Virus record (IMG/VR): IMGVR_UViG_3300044695_006747
Coordinates: 62,001-126,000 of that record
Origin: a virus
DNA length: 64,000 nucleotides
Strand: one strand, 5' to 3'
Positions 1-13,100 of the stretch are shown one piece after another (within the stretch, counting starts at the first letter, position 1; every line of letters begins with the position of its first letter). The translations under genes were made by a program, and so were the position numbers. The notes below the pieces were generated by a model. The model saw nothing but the letters and a program-made list of their open reading frames with translations, did no database searches and was not told the DNA's origin.

Positions 1-1
1 C

Positions 2-3000
2 ATCGGAGGCAAACAACAAAGACTGTATCAGGTTAGAAATAAAAAATATGCTTCAAAACAAAGTTCTCTAAGATACAACTCATTTTTGGATAAATTTATT
101 AATGTACAGCAACAACATACAGAATTAAATGCGCAAGAAATCAGAGCCGCCAATCCGGTATCAACCAGAAATCCTGTTTTAAAATATAATAAAACTACAG
201 ATGCTGGTAGTAGATCCGGGAGAGTAAGGATTCCATTAATAGACGATTTTAATACTGCAGAAACTTTTGGTAAAACTATACAAAAAGGAAATTATTTTAC
301 TAAAAAAAGCTTAAATCCTATTGGAATAATACCAATGTTAAGTGATTTGGGTATGAGTCCACAAAGCAATTGGTTTGAAGTATCGTCTGGAGACACAATA
401 TGTCCATATTTTGGTAATAATTTAATTACTAATCTTGTTAGAAAAGTATATTATCATCAAACTGGTTTTATAGTAGAATTTAGCACACAAGAAATAGGAT
501 TAGCTATCGGACAAAATTTTGCTACGAATGATATTATTGGAGTTTCGGAAACAGAAATACGTGCTGCTATGTCTGGTTTTGATAGTTATTATGGTTTTAT
601 TTTCGGTGTTATGAGTGATGCTAAAACTATTGGTAAAAACAGAGGAGATCGCGGTAATAGCGCTCTACAAATTTATTCCAAAGTTATTATGCCTCTATTC
701 AATATTCCTGCCGCTCATGATATTAACACATATTTTGGATCTCTTAATCGAGGAGTTGCCGAAACCAATAATAAGATTAATAATTCTTTATCTGGATCTC
801 AAGCGGTGCCAATAGCTCCAGGCTCATCGTTTGCTTCGGATAAAACAGCTTATGATATTCTTAGTAAATTACATAAATTTTTTCAAGATATTGGAAACAC
901 ATATTATGGTAAACAATTTATGGTCAGTATTAATACTATGCAATATTTTAAAGATACCAATACTTTTATGTTTGATCCGACTGTTGGTATAAATTGCGAC
1001 AATAGTATTGTAATAGGTTTTACAGATAATAATAATCCTATATATTTATCTGATGGAACTAGTAAGATATATTATGAATTTGAGCCAGCAGATTTTGCGT
1101 GGGAAGAATATTTTAATTTTGTGGACGATATGTTAGTTGTTGGCAGTCCAGATATGGATAATTTAACAGCAGACAATGGCACAATATATCCAATATTAGG
1201 TTATTCTGCACATAAACAATATAATTATATTAAAGAATTTGATAAAAGGGTATGGGATCAAACGAGGAATTTTTCTGGTAATGCTAGTCAATTTTTTCAT
1301 TTTTGGAAATTTGATGCTTATAGAAATGCTGGTGCTAAGTTTTTAGATCCGTCTAATAATTTTTGGGAACCTTCTATATCTTTGCAGGATGATTCTGCGG
1401 TGACATTAGAGTATAACAAAAATATATATCAAAATCCAACATCACCACAAGGTCTATGCTCACCTGTTCGCACAACCAGAGTCAGCTCAGATACAGATGC
1501 TTTTGATACTATAATACCAGAAACCGAAAAATTTAAAACATATGTTAAAGCTGAGATAGACAAAGAAATTCAATCTTACTTTGCTTCTGCTCTTATAGGT
1601 GGTGGTAGAATTATTCCTAAATTAATTATTAAACATAATACTGGAGCATTTATTAATCCGTTGCACCCAGGGGCCTTGAGCGTAACATCTGCTGTTGTAG
1701 AATTTTTAGGAAATAATTATGGAGGATTGAATGCTGTGATAGGAAGAAAAATATTATCTGGTTCTTCTTTTTATAGTGTTCCTTTTCAGACAGCAGGATT
1801 TAATGCCGATAGTGCTAATAGTCAAAACAGAGACAATAACCAATATAATAATATGTCCATAAATCCAAAGGCTGCTATACCTATTTTTGCTGGCGTTCCG
1901 ATGATAATAAATAATGCTGTATATGGTCCTTGGGTTAGTGCTCCTGATGTTATTAAAAATGATATATTTGGAACACCATATACCGATCCAGCCACCGGAC
2001 AAACAGTTTATAATCCTAATGTTGATGTTAGATTAGAAAATCTAGTTGGAGGAACCAAAGTACAAGTTGATGGAGATCTAGTACCGTGGAACTATGGTGG
2101 TATGCGATTACTAGATGAGGCTGCTCTTATACAAGTGTCGCAAGATAATAATTATCAGCTTCAGTCAGAAACGGGACAGATTACGGTCTATGGAACTCCA
2201 GAAGTAAGTATAGGAGATGAATTGAAAGCTACATCATATGCATTTAGAGGACCAACTGTGACCAACGTTCAGGTACAGGTAGGAGAAAATGGTGGAGTAA
2301 CAACATATACTTTTAGAACATTTACTCGTAAATTTACTCTTTTTAATAAAGAAAGCGCAGATAGATTAAGAACAATAGGACAAAATGCTATAAAATCCCA
2401 AAAAGAATTTAGACAACAATTTAGAAAAATTAACGAAATGTTGATGACGGCCGCCGGAAGCTCATCTTCTGCTACTAATCCCTACGATTTGAGTGGCTCA
2501 AAATTAGGTCAATATAGTCCTATGACGGTTTTGGTAGGATATTCTCATCCATACACCAGTCCATTACGGGCCGGAAATATAGGATTCTACCCAAGACCAG
2601 GATCTCCTGCTCAATACTCTAAAGACTCTGTTAGACAACTAACAACAGTATCATTACAAGACGTAAGAGAATTACCACAAGAATTTGATCATCTATATAG
2701 TACCAAAGCTTTTATGAGTTTGGAAGGATTATTATCTCCAGTATCTTTTTATCCAACATTTAATAATTCCACTAATGCATATAAACCATATTTTACAGAT
2801 AATTGTCCAATATGTAATGGTACTAGACAATATAGTTTTGGAAATAAAACTTTATTTTGTATATTTTGTAATGATAAGGTTGCGGGACAAGATCCTGGGT
2901 TACCAGAAACAAATATTCAGATACCGCCATATATTCTATCTAGTGAATTAACAGATAGTGTTATAGATAATCCTAATGCTGTTGCGGAATTACTATGGAG

Positions 3001-4108
3001 ATCCGTTGGTAAAACTATCAATTATATTAATCTAAATCCTATTATTATGCCCGTAGGAGAGTTAAGAAATAGATATGCTCAAAGCACAGATTTCACCGCT
3101 CATCATATAGATATCGTAGGAAGAAGTTTGGTGCCAATGGCAGGATCATTGTCTATAACAGATAATACTTGTATAGATCAAGATCAAATTTTTGGTAATT
3201 TAAATCTTGCAGATCAAAATGGTAGTATTCAAAATGGAATTCCTCCATCAGATTTGGACTGGAATTCGTATGCTTTCGATTTGAATTCTGGCACACAATC
3301 TAATAGATTTTATCTAATGAATCAAAGATTTTTAGCTTTGAGAGGACCCCTAGTTTTATCTGGATGGGGTTTCGATACAGAGGGATATCCTGTACCAAAC
3401 TCTTCTGGAGAACCCCAACAGTTAGATGATGAAGGATTTCCGAAAAGAATACAAAATCCACAAGATCAAAACGGAGGATTTCAAAATTATGAAGGAACAA
3501 TCTTAGGGAAAAATCAAATATGGGATGAAGAAAAGCAAAGATGGAGTGATCCGTATAGAGAAGATACTTTTTATAAAGGGTGGGGACTCAGACCAGACAC
3601 ATGGCCAGTCGGTCCTGTTGATTTGAGGTGGGATCATAGAAGAAAAGTTTGGACAGCAGCTCCGGAAGTTATGTTTGCAGAAGTTCAGTTAGAGGATGAT
3701 TTATCTCCTCCAACCATAGCTAGGGGATTTCTAAATTATGCAGACGAGCAGGCTCCTCTTCCCAATAATCTCAAAAGAATGGTATTAGTTAAAGATTTTT
3801 CGGAAACTTTTGGCGCCCCTAGAGGAGCTAAATTATATTGTAAGTATGATAGTGTAACAGGATTTTATACTCCTGTTACTAGGCAAAATATTATAACATC
3901 AGGCTTGATCACCAGTCCTAATACTGCGATCATATATAATGGTTATGCTCAGGGCTATGGAGAGAACAATGTGCCACACCCACCACAAAAAATTCCCGTA
4001 CAATATTTAAACTTTTTAAATTTACCAATTAATAATTTCCCAAATCAAGCTGGATTATTTATTTATATAACTAATCAATGGATTTTAATGTCAACAAATT
4101 GTGATTAA
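2..4108 (+). CDS. Large virion structural protein, 5'-truncated by the window edge
   Basis: The frame is open to the left edge. A TTG at 86 is the first possible start, but in-frame codons continue upstream without a stop, so the gene begins outside the window. At least 1369 residues are visible. The composition is rich in Asn, Tyr, Gly and Pro, as in phage tail or baseplate proteins. About residue 907 counted from the TTG there is a zinc-ribbon-like pair of CxxC knuckles (CPIC ... CIFC). Downstream of a beta-rich part (GDELKATSYAFRG) lies a charged helical stretch near 2350-2450. Two bases separate it from the next giant gene, so the two are probably co-transcribed. No enzyme motif is seen. 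The virion role is inferred from size, composition and neighbours. Confidence 0.6.
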   Translation: MGGKQQRLYQVRNKKYASKQSSLRYNSFLDKFINVQQQHTELNAQEIRAANPVSTRNPVLKYNKTTDAGSRSGRVRIPLIDDFNTAETFGKTIQKGNYFTKKSLNPIGIIPMLSDLGMSPQSNWFEVSSGDTICPYFGNNLITNLVRKVYYHQTGFIVEFSTQEIGLAIGQNFATNDIIGVSETEIRAAMSGFDSYYGFIFGVMSDAKTIGKNRGDRGNSALQIYSKVIMPLFNIPAAHDINTYFGSLNRGVAETNNKINNSLSGSQAVPIAPGSSFASDKTAYDILSKLHKFFQDIGNTYYGKQFMVSINTMQYFKDTNTFMFDPTVGINCDNSIVIGFTDNNNPIYLSDGTSKIYYEFEPADFAWEEYFNFVDDMLVVGSPDMDNLTADNGTIYPILGYSAHKQYNYIKEFDKRVWDQTRNFSGNASQFFHFWKFDAYRNAGAKFLDPSNNFWEPSISLQDDSAVTLEYNKNIYQNPTSPQGLCSPVRTTRVSSDTDAFDTIIPETEKFKTYVKAEIDKEIQSYFASALIGGGRIIPKLIIKHNTGAFINPLHPGALSVTSAVVEFLGNNYGGLNAVIGRKILSGSSFYSVPFQTAGFNADSANSQNRDNNQYNNMSINPKAAIPIFAGVPMIINNAVYGPWVSAPDVIKNDIFGTPYTDPATGQTVYNPNVDVRLENLVGGTKVQVDGDLVPWNYGGMRLLDEAALIQVSQDNNYQLQSETGQITVYGTPEVSIGDELKATSYAFRGPTVTNVQVQVGENGGVTTYTFRTFTRKFTLFNKESADRLRTIGQNAIKSQKEFRQQFRKINEMLMTAAGSSSSATNPYDLSGSKLGQYSPMTVLVGYSHPYTSPLRAGNIGFYPRPGSPAQYSKDSVRQLTTVSLQDVRELPQEFDHLYSTKAFMSLEGLLSPVSFYPTFNNSTNAYKPYFTDNCPICNGTRQYSFGNKTLFCIFCNDKVAGQDPGLPETNIQIPPYILSSELTDSVIDNPNAVAELLWRSVGKTINYINLNPIIMPVGELRNRYAQSTDFTAHHIDIVGRSLVPMAGSLSITDNTCIDQDQIFGNLNLADQNGSIQNGIPPSDLDWNSYAFDLNSGTQSNRFYLMNQRFLALRGPLVLSGWGFDTEGYPVPNSSGEPQQLDDEGFPKRIQNPQDQNGGFQNYEGTILGKNQIWDEEKQRWSDPYREDTFYKGWGLRPDTWPVGPVDLRWDHRRKVWTAAPEVMFAEVQLEDDLSPPTIARGFLNYADEQAPLPNNLKRMVLVKDFSETFGAPRGAKLYCKYDSVTGFYTPVTRQNIITSGLITSPNTAIIYNGYAQGYGENNVPHPPQKIPVQYLNFLNLPINNFPNQAGLFIYITNQWILMSTNCD

Positions 4109-4110
4109 TT

Positions 4111-7100
4111 ATGTCTTGCAATAGCTGTAAATTAAAAAATACACACTGGTTAAACGATCTGATACCACCATCAGGTGATCAGATATCATTTGATCCAGAT
4201 TTATCATCTTTGATAGAGCCATTTGATGCACAATTTAGTGGTATTTGGAGACCATTAATAATAAATCAGAAAAGATTCGAGGAAAAACTATGGATACCTT
4301 TCTATTTGCCAGCAACTGGTTTGTTTGTGGACCGACACAAAGATTATGTTGGCTATGACAAATTTGTAAAAATTGAAAATCCAGAGTTTAAAAATTGGAA
4401 TATTGAAGGAAAATTAGATGTTTGTGTTGATGTTGGTCTATCTCATTTTAAAGCATTTCCTACGACAGGTGCTAATTCAATAAATTATAATGTACAGCAA
4501 ATTTCTAACGAAAAAACAAATAATTTTTCTATTCAAACTAATAATGTTATCAAAAATAAATTAAATGATGAAAAAGATAATACAGAAACTGGATCTGTTA
4601 ATGGAGTTATTCCTAGAATAGATCCTGAAAGCAATATAGTAACAATAGAAGTTATAGACAGAGGAAAAAATTTCGGTCTAAAGGCAACTAATGATGAATT
4701 ATTAAATTTATTTTCAGCTTCTATAGGACAAAATGGTTTAACTTGGCAATTTTCTCCTAATCAAGAATTTTTTAAATATTTATCAACTAATGAATATCTA
4801 TCGCTAGATTACACTGTCTTTACACAAAAAATGTTCCCAGGAGAAACAGTTCCACGAACAGGACAATACAGTATTAGAATTTCATTATTTGGCAGGAATG
4901 ATCTCGCTGAACCAAGAATTATTGCTGATACCGGATCATCAACCATAAATTTAATAGAAAAACCAGATCTTTACACAACAGGATATATCACGGTTAAAGA
5001 CGAAGATATGTCTCAAGAAATTTATGCTTTAGTCGATGATGTTTTTATTAGTGGTCAAACACAAGAATTACGATCTTCAAGGGACGATATAAAAAGAATG
5101 CTTAGTTTTGGTAGGGGTGTTTTGAGAGACACAACAACCAGAGAGTCAACCATAGAATGGTCTTTTTATAGTGGATCAGAAGACTTTCAATATTTAAAAC
5201 ACGGAGAATCACTAACTCTACAATATAATATTTATATATATGATAATCTTGGAAAATATAGTATATATAATAAAACTATAACTATAATTGGTAAAAATGA
5301 ATCTCCTGGCATTGGTTTGTATGATATATTAGACACGAATGGTGGAATATATGATCTAAATAATCCTAATAGTCTTCAAGGAACATTAAGTTATAGTGAT
5401 GTTGATTTTGGAGATAGTGTAACACCACAGGTGCTTTCTGTGAATGTTAACTATTCAAAATCAGGATTGGTTTCTTTTCATGAGTCTTTTAAAAATATGC
5501 TATCTGTTAGCGGAGGAGGAGGTAGAACAGGTAAAATAAATTGGGTTTTTCAACCAGATACTGAATTTTTACAGTATTTAGGTGTCGGTCAAATTGTAGA
5601 ACTAAATTATGTAATAGAAATTACAGACACAAATGGAGCTAAAGGATATGGCCTAGTTACAATTATTGTTATAGGTAAAAATGAGGATATCGAAACAGAT
5701 CAAACTACAATAAGTAAAACTTACACGCTTGAGCCACCACCACAAACCAAAGCTATAGTTGATAGCGAAACTATAACTGTTTCTGATAATAACAATAATG
5801 ATCTATGCAATATTATTATTAGTAATTATAAATATGAGTTTGAAAATTTTAATTATTCTAGTTTACTATCTTTATCTGATGATAGTCAGCTAAATATGGA
5901 GTTACTGGGTGAAAGTATGCGACATATGTTATACTTTGTTCCAGATTACGAGAGTGGTGGCGGTAAAACATATTATAATAAGATAGGCAAATATAAATGG
6001 ATTTTCAATTCTTTTCCTCATCATTTTAGATATCTAGTTAATGGAGAAGAAATATCTAGCTTAAAATTAACATATGAAGTTTTATTAGTAGATACGTATG
6101 GCTCTTATAAAAAAATAAAATTTATATTTACTATTAATGGCTATGAAGCACCAGAGACAGAAAGCACAAGTCCTCTGATAACAGATAATAAATATTATGA
6201 TTATATATTTGGATGGTATAGATATTATGATATCGAAAAATTAAATGATGATAGATATATACCAGGAGTTGATTTTTATTTTGGATCATTGGACACTTAT
6301 GTATACGGTGTTGATGGAATCAGTAGATTAGTCGTACCAGAATATAAAAAATTTGGTATTTATCCCAGACCCGAAATGCCTAGAGACTCTCTGCCAGTAG
6401 ATAATGTATTATTCGAAGATGGATATCTATACGACTATTCTGCTGAAATAGGTCTTATGCATTTAGGTCCAACTGGTTCATTATTGAGTCCAAGTGGCAC
6501 TCTCTATCAGTATATAACAAACCCTTATGAAAGACAAAAAGCTTTACATATTATAAATACCAGTCCTTATATTGATCAAATTACACATACTCTTACAGAT
6601 ATAGATGCTGTTGATTATACACGAGATTCTTATGGCAGAATTTTACCACTATTGAGCGGCATGTCTGCCAAATCTTTTAAGGATCTTTCTTTGAATAGGT
6701 TTGTTTCAAGAAAACAAGAAATATTTTATAGACTAGCACAAAAATATGGACTATCACTAATATTAGAAGAATCAGAAAAATTAAAATTAAAATCAAAATT
6801 TGTTTCAGATATTGGGGCAAATGTTAAAATTAATCAAAAAATGTTCATGGAACAAGATCCTGAGCAAACAGATAAATTATGTTTTATTGATACTACAATA
6901 AATATTGGTGATATAAAATATCATCGAGGATTATGTAAAAAAGATGAAACAGATATGCCTATAGTTTTGGATGTTAATAAAATGATTAATTCTCCAATAG
7001 TTATAGGCCCACCCCCACCGCATCTTTTGGCAAACTATATAGACACAATAGATGATTATTTTTTTCATATAATAGATTATAGACTTAATGAAAAATTAGT

Positions 7101-10100
7101 TAATCAACAATATGTATTTAATCTTAAAGATAAGGATTATTACTATAACGAATACAACACCCCTTTTATTCCACCATACTTTCCTAGTTACCCATATAGA
7201 GTTCCGAAGGGTATAGATGATCTAAATTTAATATTTCATGGTCATGGTGGAATTCAAGATTTATCTATAGTAATAGCAGAAGAGAGTCCACTAAGAGATA
7301 TAGAACATTTTGATTTAACTTACAAAGAATACGACCTTGAATCGATAGAGGGACCTCCTTCGCCTATTGAAATATCGTATTATAGTAATCATGGTTCTCG
7401 TGTCTATTTGGGAGATATAGAAATAGACTATTTACGTACTCCTTCAAGACCTAAATGCGAACCATTTATTTCTTATCGTAGTTACGGTCCACGTCCACGA
7501 CCACAAGCAATTGGGTATATTAGCGAGACATTCTATGATTTTATAGATGAAGATATAAAATTATTTTCATATCTACCTGCAATAACGTCATACTATTTAC
7601 CTTCTGGTAATTATTATGCTTCTTTAACAGAGGACCAAAGAAAATTATTCAATATAGATTTATATAATCATCCCAGTGGATCAACCCCTCTGCTAAAAAC
7701 TCATAATGTGCAAGAGCTAGATCCAGAGTATAGTTCCTTTAACTCTACTTCAATAGATACAGGAGCTGAAATACTCTTACTAAACGTAACACATAATGGC
7801 AATATATCATTTGATTATCCGGTTTCTGGGTTAAAATCTGGTTATTTTTGTTTAGAGGCAGTATCATCTAGCGGTATCTTTGATTTACAACTACTTCCCG
7901 ATGAAAATACAATATCATCTGCGGATAGTTTGGCTCATGGTTCTTATGCTTTATGTTTAGAAAATATAGCCAATCACCATACTCTAGCAAAAATCACAGT
8001 GTCTGTTTCTGATCCTTGTGATTATTGGGAATTAAAACTATCTCATTTACCTTTTGATACTATTAATCGTCCATTGATATCTAAAATAGATGTGAGTGGC
8101 ACTATAGGATTTTTTCATCCAAATTCTGGATGGATAAATGATAGTCAATATTATTTTAAGACACCAATGGCTCCGTATGTTCCTTTACCTTTAGATTCAA
8201 AAGGAGATTCAGAGGAAACATCCAAACAGCCAATAATTAAACATCATCACTATTTTTGGTATGATAATGAAAAAATGTATAATTCTGAATATTTGAGTGG
8301 ATTTAATTATATGGTAAATTTATCTGGATTAGATTCAAATATACAAAAACATATTCAAAATTCAAGATTTATAGGTGTTGATAAAGAAGACTATTACTTG
8401 ATGACTTCTGATTTTTATAAATTCTCATATAATGCAGAACAATCTCCTATTAAAAAATCTATTCGTATGTCTTATATTGATATGGATTATTCTTACGGAT
8501 ATCCTTTTAATAATTTTAGCTTTAAACCTGTTGATAATAATAAAATTATAGTATCCAGTAATTTTGGTAAAAAAAGACCATTAGCATATTTTGATGATCC
8601 AAGATTACGTCAAGAATATGTAGAGCTTACAAATTATGAAACTATTAATATTGATAGTAAACTACAAAATATTCTTTTAGTTATCAGCAATATAACAACT
8701 CTCTTAAATTCTATTAATAATCAAATACGATATTGGCAGCAGCAACTAATTTTAGTAGATATAAGAAATATTGATGAAAGAAATAGATTAAATAATATTA
8801 TTAATAATTTATTTACTTTAATATCTAATATAGAAGAAAATATACAAATATTAAGACAAAAATATAGTGAGCTATCTGATAAAAAAGATAATTTTTTTAC
8901 AGCTCAAGTAGTGTCGGCAAGCGGAAACAGTGACTATCTATTACTCGAACTAGATAGACCATTGATTGATGAGTTTTTATCTGGAGGATACATCAGAAAA
9001 GCTAAAAACGATGAAAATAAATCTCAATCCATATTATTATATAGATCTAATGTGAGTCGTAATGATTTTGATTTAAAGATAAATAAATGGGGCAATCTTT
9101 TTGTTGTAGACACAGATTTTGTTGGTTCTTTAATTGACAATTCAAAACTACGAGCAGTAGCGGCATGGAGGCAGCCATCTTTGTTTCTCAATCAAAACAA
9201 TAATGGCTCGATAGAAACCTCTGGATATTATGTGCCGTATAGTTTTAAAAATTTACAGACCAGTGACGATGGTAATCCATCTTATTTTCCGACACAAATT
9301 TCTGTGTCGGATTCTGGTCCTTTGAAAATATCATCAGTTAACACCAAAGCACCTTCTAGTATATATGTTGGTCCATACACAGGACAGGTTCATATAACAA
9401 CAGCCTCTAAAGTAATTCAAGGATCTTTTATAAAAGTTGCTGATGATAATAGAGTTTTTTTTAGTTTCGTAGATAATGATATTGGAGAAGATACTCATAA
9501 TAGATATATCCATAATTATAATAAAAACTATATGAATCTTAAATCTGGTGATGCTATTAAATTTATCATAGATAATGAAGACCATCCTGCTCTTAATTTT
9601 ATTGATCCAGAAAATGAATATTATATTATATATTACAATGAAGGTAGGTTTATAGTAGGAGAATCTACCGAACAGCCTTTGGTATACGACGAAAATATAG
9701 ATTCATCAATAGCTGATTATGGATGTTTTGCTATAATAGAAGACCCAAAATTTAATCATGATTCTCCTTGTATTGGGAATCTTCGTGTAAAGTATAATAA
9801 TGAGACAGTTGATAATAAGTTCTCTAAACCGGCATTACCAATTTTTGCTGATATAGAATATGAGCCGATTGATGAAAATGATTTTTCTAAATATATTGCA
9901 CATATTCTTTATAGGTATTATGATCCACCTTTCTCATCAAACAGCAGACCCAGTGGATTATTTCCTGATTATATTGCTATATATGATAAATATATGGGAA
10001 ATATTCATGGAGTATTTTATTCTTATATAGAAGATCCTTCAATTAGAGAACCAAGCGGAATATTGAGAGTTAATAGAAATAGTTTTTATGATCATAATGA

Positions 10101-13100
10101 AGATTTAAAAAATAATTATTACACTTATGCATATGGAACAAATGTTTCTCGTAATAATATTTATTACCAAAATAATAATACTAACGAAGAAATACCACTA
10201 GATAGCGGAAGTATACAGGCTCTATATAATGTAGCTCCACAAACAAATAATATTGTTATAGATAGTGTTATTAATAGTTTAAATCTACAAATAGAAACAT
10301 TACAGGAAGATATTGTCGTATTATCTAGCTTTTTGACAGATACAAGCAGATCTAACGATGAAAAAAATTCTTATAGAAATAATATTACAAATATTAATCA
10401 ACAAATAAATAATATAATTAATACAATTAATCAATTAGATACTTCTCGCGACTCTTTTGGTTTAACTATAGATGATTTTAACTATAAAAAAATACCATTA
10501 ACATATAATCTAAATATTCCTGAATATCTCAGTGGTTATGACACGCATAATCCTTTTTTGGATATGAATATTTTTTCTGAAGACTATAGATTCAAACCGA
10601 CATTATTAACCAATGATCAGCCCGCACAATCTGGTTATGTATATTTTGAAGGATTAGTCGAAAATGTACATAGTAGTTTTTATGATAAAATGCAAACACC
10701 ATACGATCCACATAAAATGTGGATAGATATACCAGACAATGCGGATATTTCTCTTATGACTAAATTTGGTAAAATTTTTTCCTCTAAAGTGGTATACAGC
10801 ATATTGCAAAAAGTAGATGTAGAATGCGATAGTGCTGTTTCTACCTGTGCGGAAATGGCGTCTAAATCATATTGTGATAATCCTGATCTTTTAGAAGGGG
10901 CCGCTGATCTTTTTGGTATTCTAAAATTACCTATGGAATTATTTAATTTTGAAGAAATAACACTGCCTATAGATTGTGATAAAATTAATTTATGTTGTTT
11001 AACTTTGGATAGTAGGGATGGTAGTGCTAGCATCGAAAATTATTATAGAAATTTTAATTTTTATCCCAACATAGGACCACAAGACTCATGGATCTATACC
11101 ACCTCAAACTATGATTATGCTCCATTATTGGTATCATCAGAAGCATTTAATAAAAAATCTTGCCAAACTTTAGAAAAAGATATAAAAGAAATATGTTCAA
11201 AAATCTTTCAAAACTCAGAGAGGGATGTTGGATGTATAGGTTATAGAAACAACTACGCTACGCCATATGCTTATGTTCCAGGAGCAATAGATAATTATAA
11301 TTTAAATTGTAATAATTATTTTACTAATTTGTCTCTTCAACCACCATATAAAATCAATAGTGACTATATTATAGATAATAGGTATTGCCAGAATGGACCA
11401 CCTACTGCTGGCAAACTAAGTATAAAATCTCAAAAAATGTTATTATTTAAACTGAAAAAAATTAAACTAAAAGACCATATACAAATACCATTAGAAAAAT
11501 TAACTTTTATATCGTTGGATGAAGAACGTAATATGGCTATGTATAGCTATACAGATGGCTATCCATCTCAGAGATACACAATATTTCCAGGATATAGATA
11601 TAATAGCCAATTAAATGGCTTTGGCGGATCAAAATTGACCTATTTGCCAACAATAGATACTTCATTAGCTGTAAGATATATATTTGATAGTAATCTTCAA
11701 ATGAATTATCCAACATATGATGTTGGTATAATTACGGTAGCTGAAGGTATTGCAAATGCTGATTATTTGAGTAACAACTTTTATGAATACCCTACCATAA
11801 AAGGAGTTGAAACAGATTATTTTAAACAGGCCAATCAAAACAATGGAGCAAAAATAGCATTAAAAGCTAATCATAATAATATGATATGGCGTAATGAAAT
11901 TATGTATAGATCATTTATTCCTCACAATAATAAAATTCATCCACCATTAAGTGAATATGATATAAATTCTTATGGAAATAATAATCGTAATGTAATAGAG
12001 CGTGTTACTATTGATTGCTTACATAATACTCCAATCTCATCTTTGCCCGGAGAAGAATCGACGATTAGTGAAGAAATAAGATCAACAATTAATAATGAAA
12101 AAAAGAAGTTTATATCGCTAGGACCCATGTATAAACTTACTATTACAGATAATGATATCGATTATACTATAACTGTTTCTTTGGTCTCTTGCGAGGGAAG
12201 TCTTTGTTACGAATATGATATGGATTTGGGCGATTATAAAACCAAAGCATTAATAGATGTTAGCGCTAACGAGTTCGATTATGATAACTACTATTCTGAT
12301 CAGGGGTGTTCAATATCAGAATTAGAACCAAATGAACCAGATCCTCCTTCTCCAGACACAAATTTTAATATACAGCAAATTTATTCTATCAATCCAATTA
12401 AAATTGGTATTTTTTGTAATGATCCGTGTCCAGAAAATTGGTTTTATTGCGAGGATGATTTTGTGGTGTATACAGAAAAACAGGGCGAAATAGAGATTTT
12501 TGGTAATGAGAGTCCTTTTCCTGTAACGATTACAAAGGTTACCAATAGAATGGTTACTATAGGCAGAAGCAGAGAATCTTGTTGCGAATGGAACGAAATT
12601 GCTGATTGTGCTCCTCCAGACCCATCGTCTGGATATAATGAAATTATAGGTTTTAGACATTCACCACATCCGGATAATTATCATACATCATCTTTGACAC
12701 ACAATGCTTATATGTATTATCCTTTTCGTTCTAAGCTAGCATTTCCTAACCAGCCTAAACAATCTAATCGTGCTAGTTTTGTTTCTTCTAGCGAAAAATT
12801 TCGTTTAGGTAGCAGTAGTGAAATAATATCTCCAGGAGGAACTAGAATAGATAATAATTTACAAGAAATAGATTGGTCAGATACAACAGATAGTGCCGTA
12901 AGAATAATGCGCCCATATCTAAATATAGAGATTTTTTCTAATTGTATGAATATAATGATACCAGCCTCAATCATAAGAGGATTCTCACAAAATATATTGG
13001 GTGTAATAGAGTCGTTTTTTTCTTCAGAAGAATTTGCAAATAATATTTTTACAATTGATAGAAATAATAATATTAATAGAATTTTACCATCTATGAAAAT

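Noticed and set aside
86-88. TTG at 86 as the true start of the first structural gene
   Set aside because: The same frame is open to the left edge without a stop, so the gene most likely begins upstream of the window.
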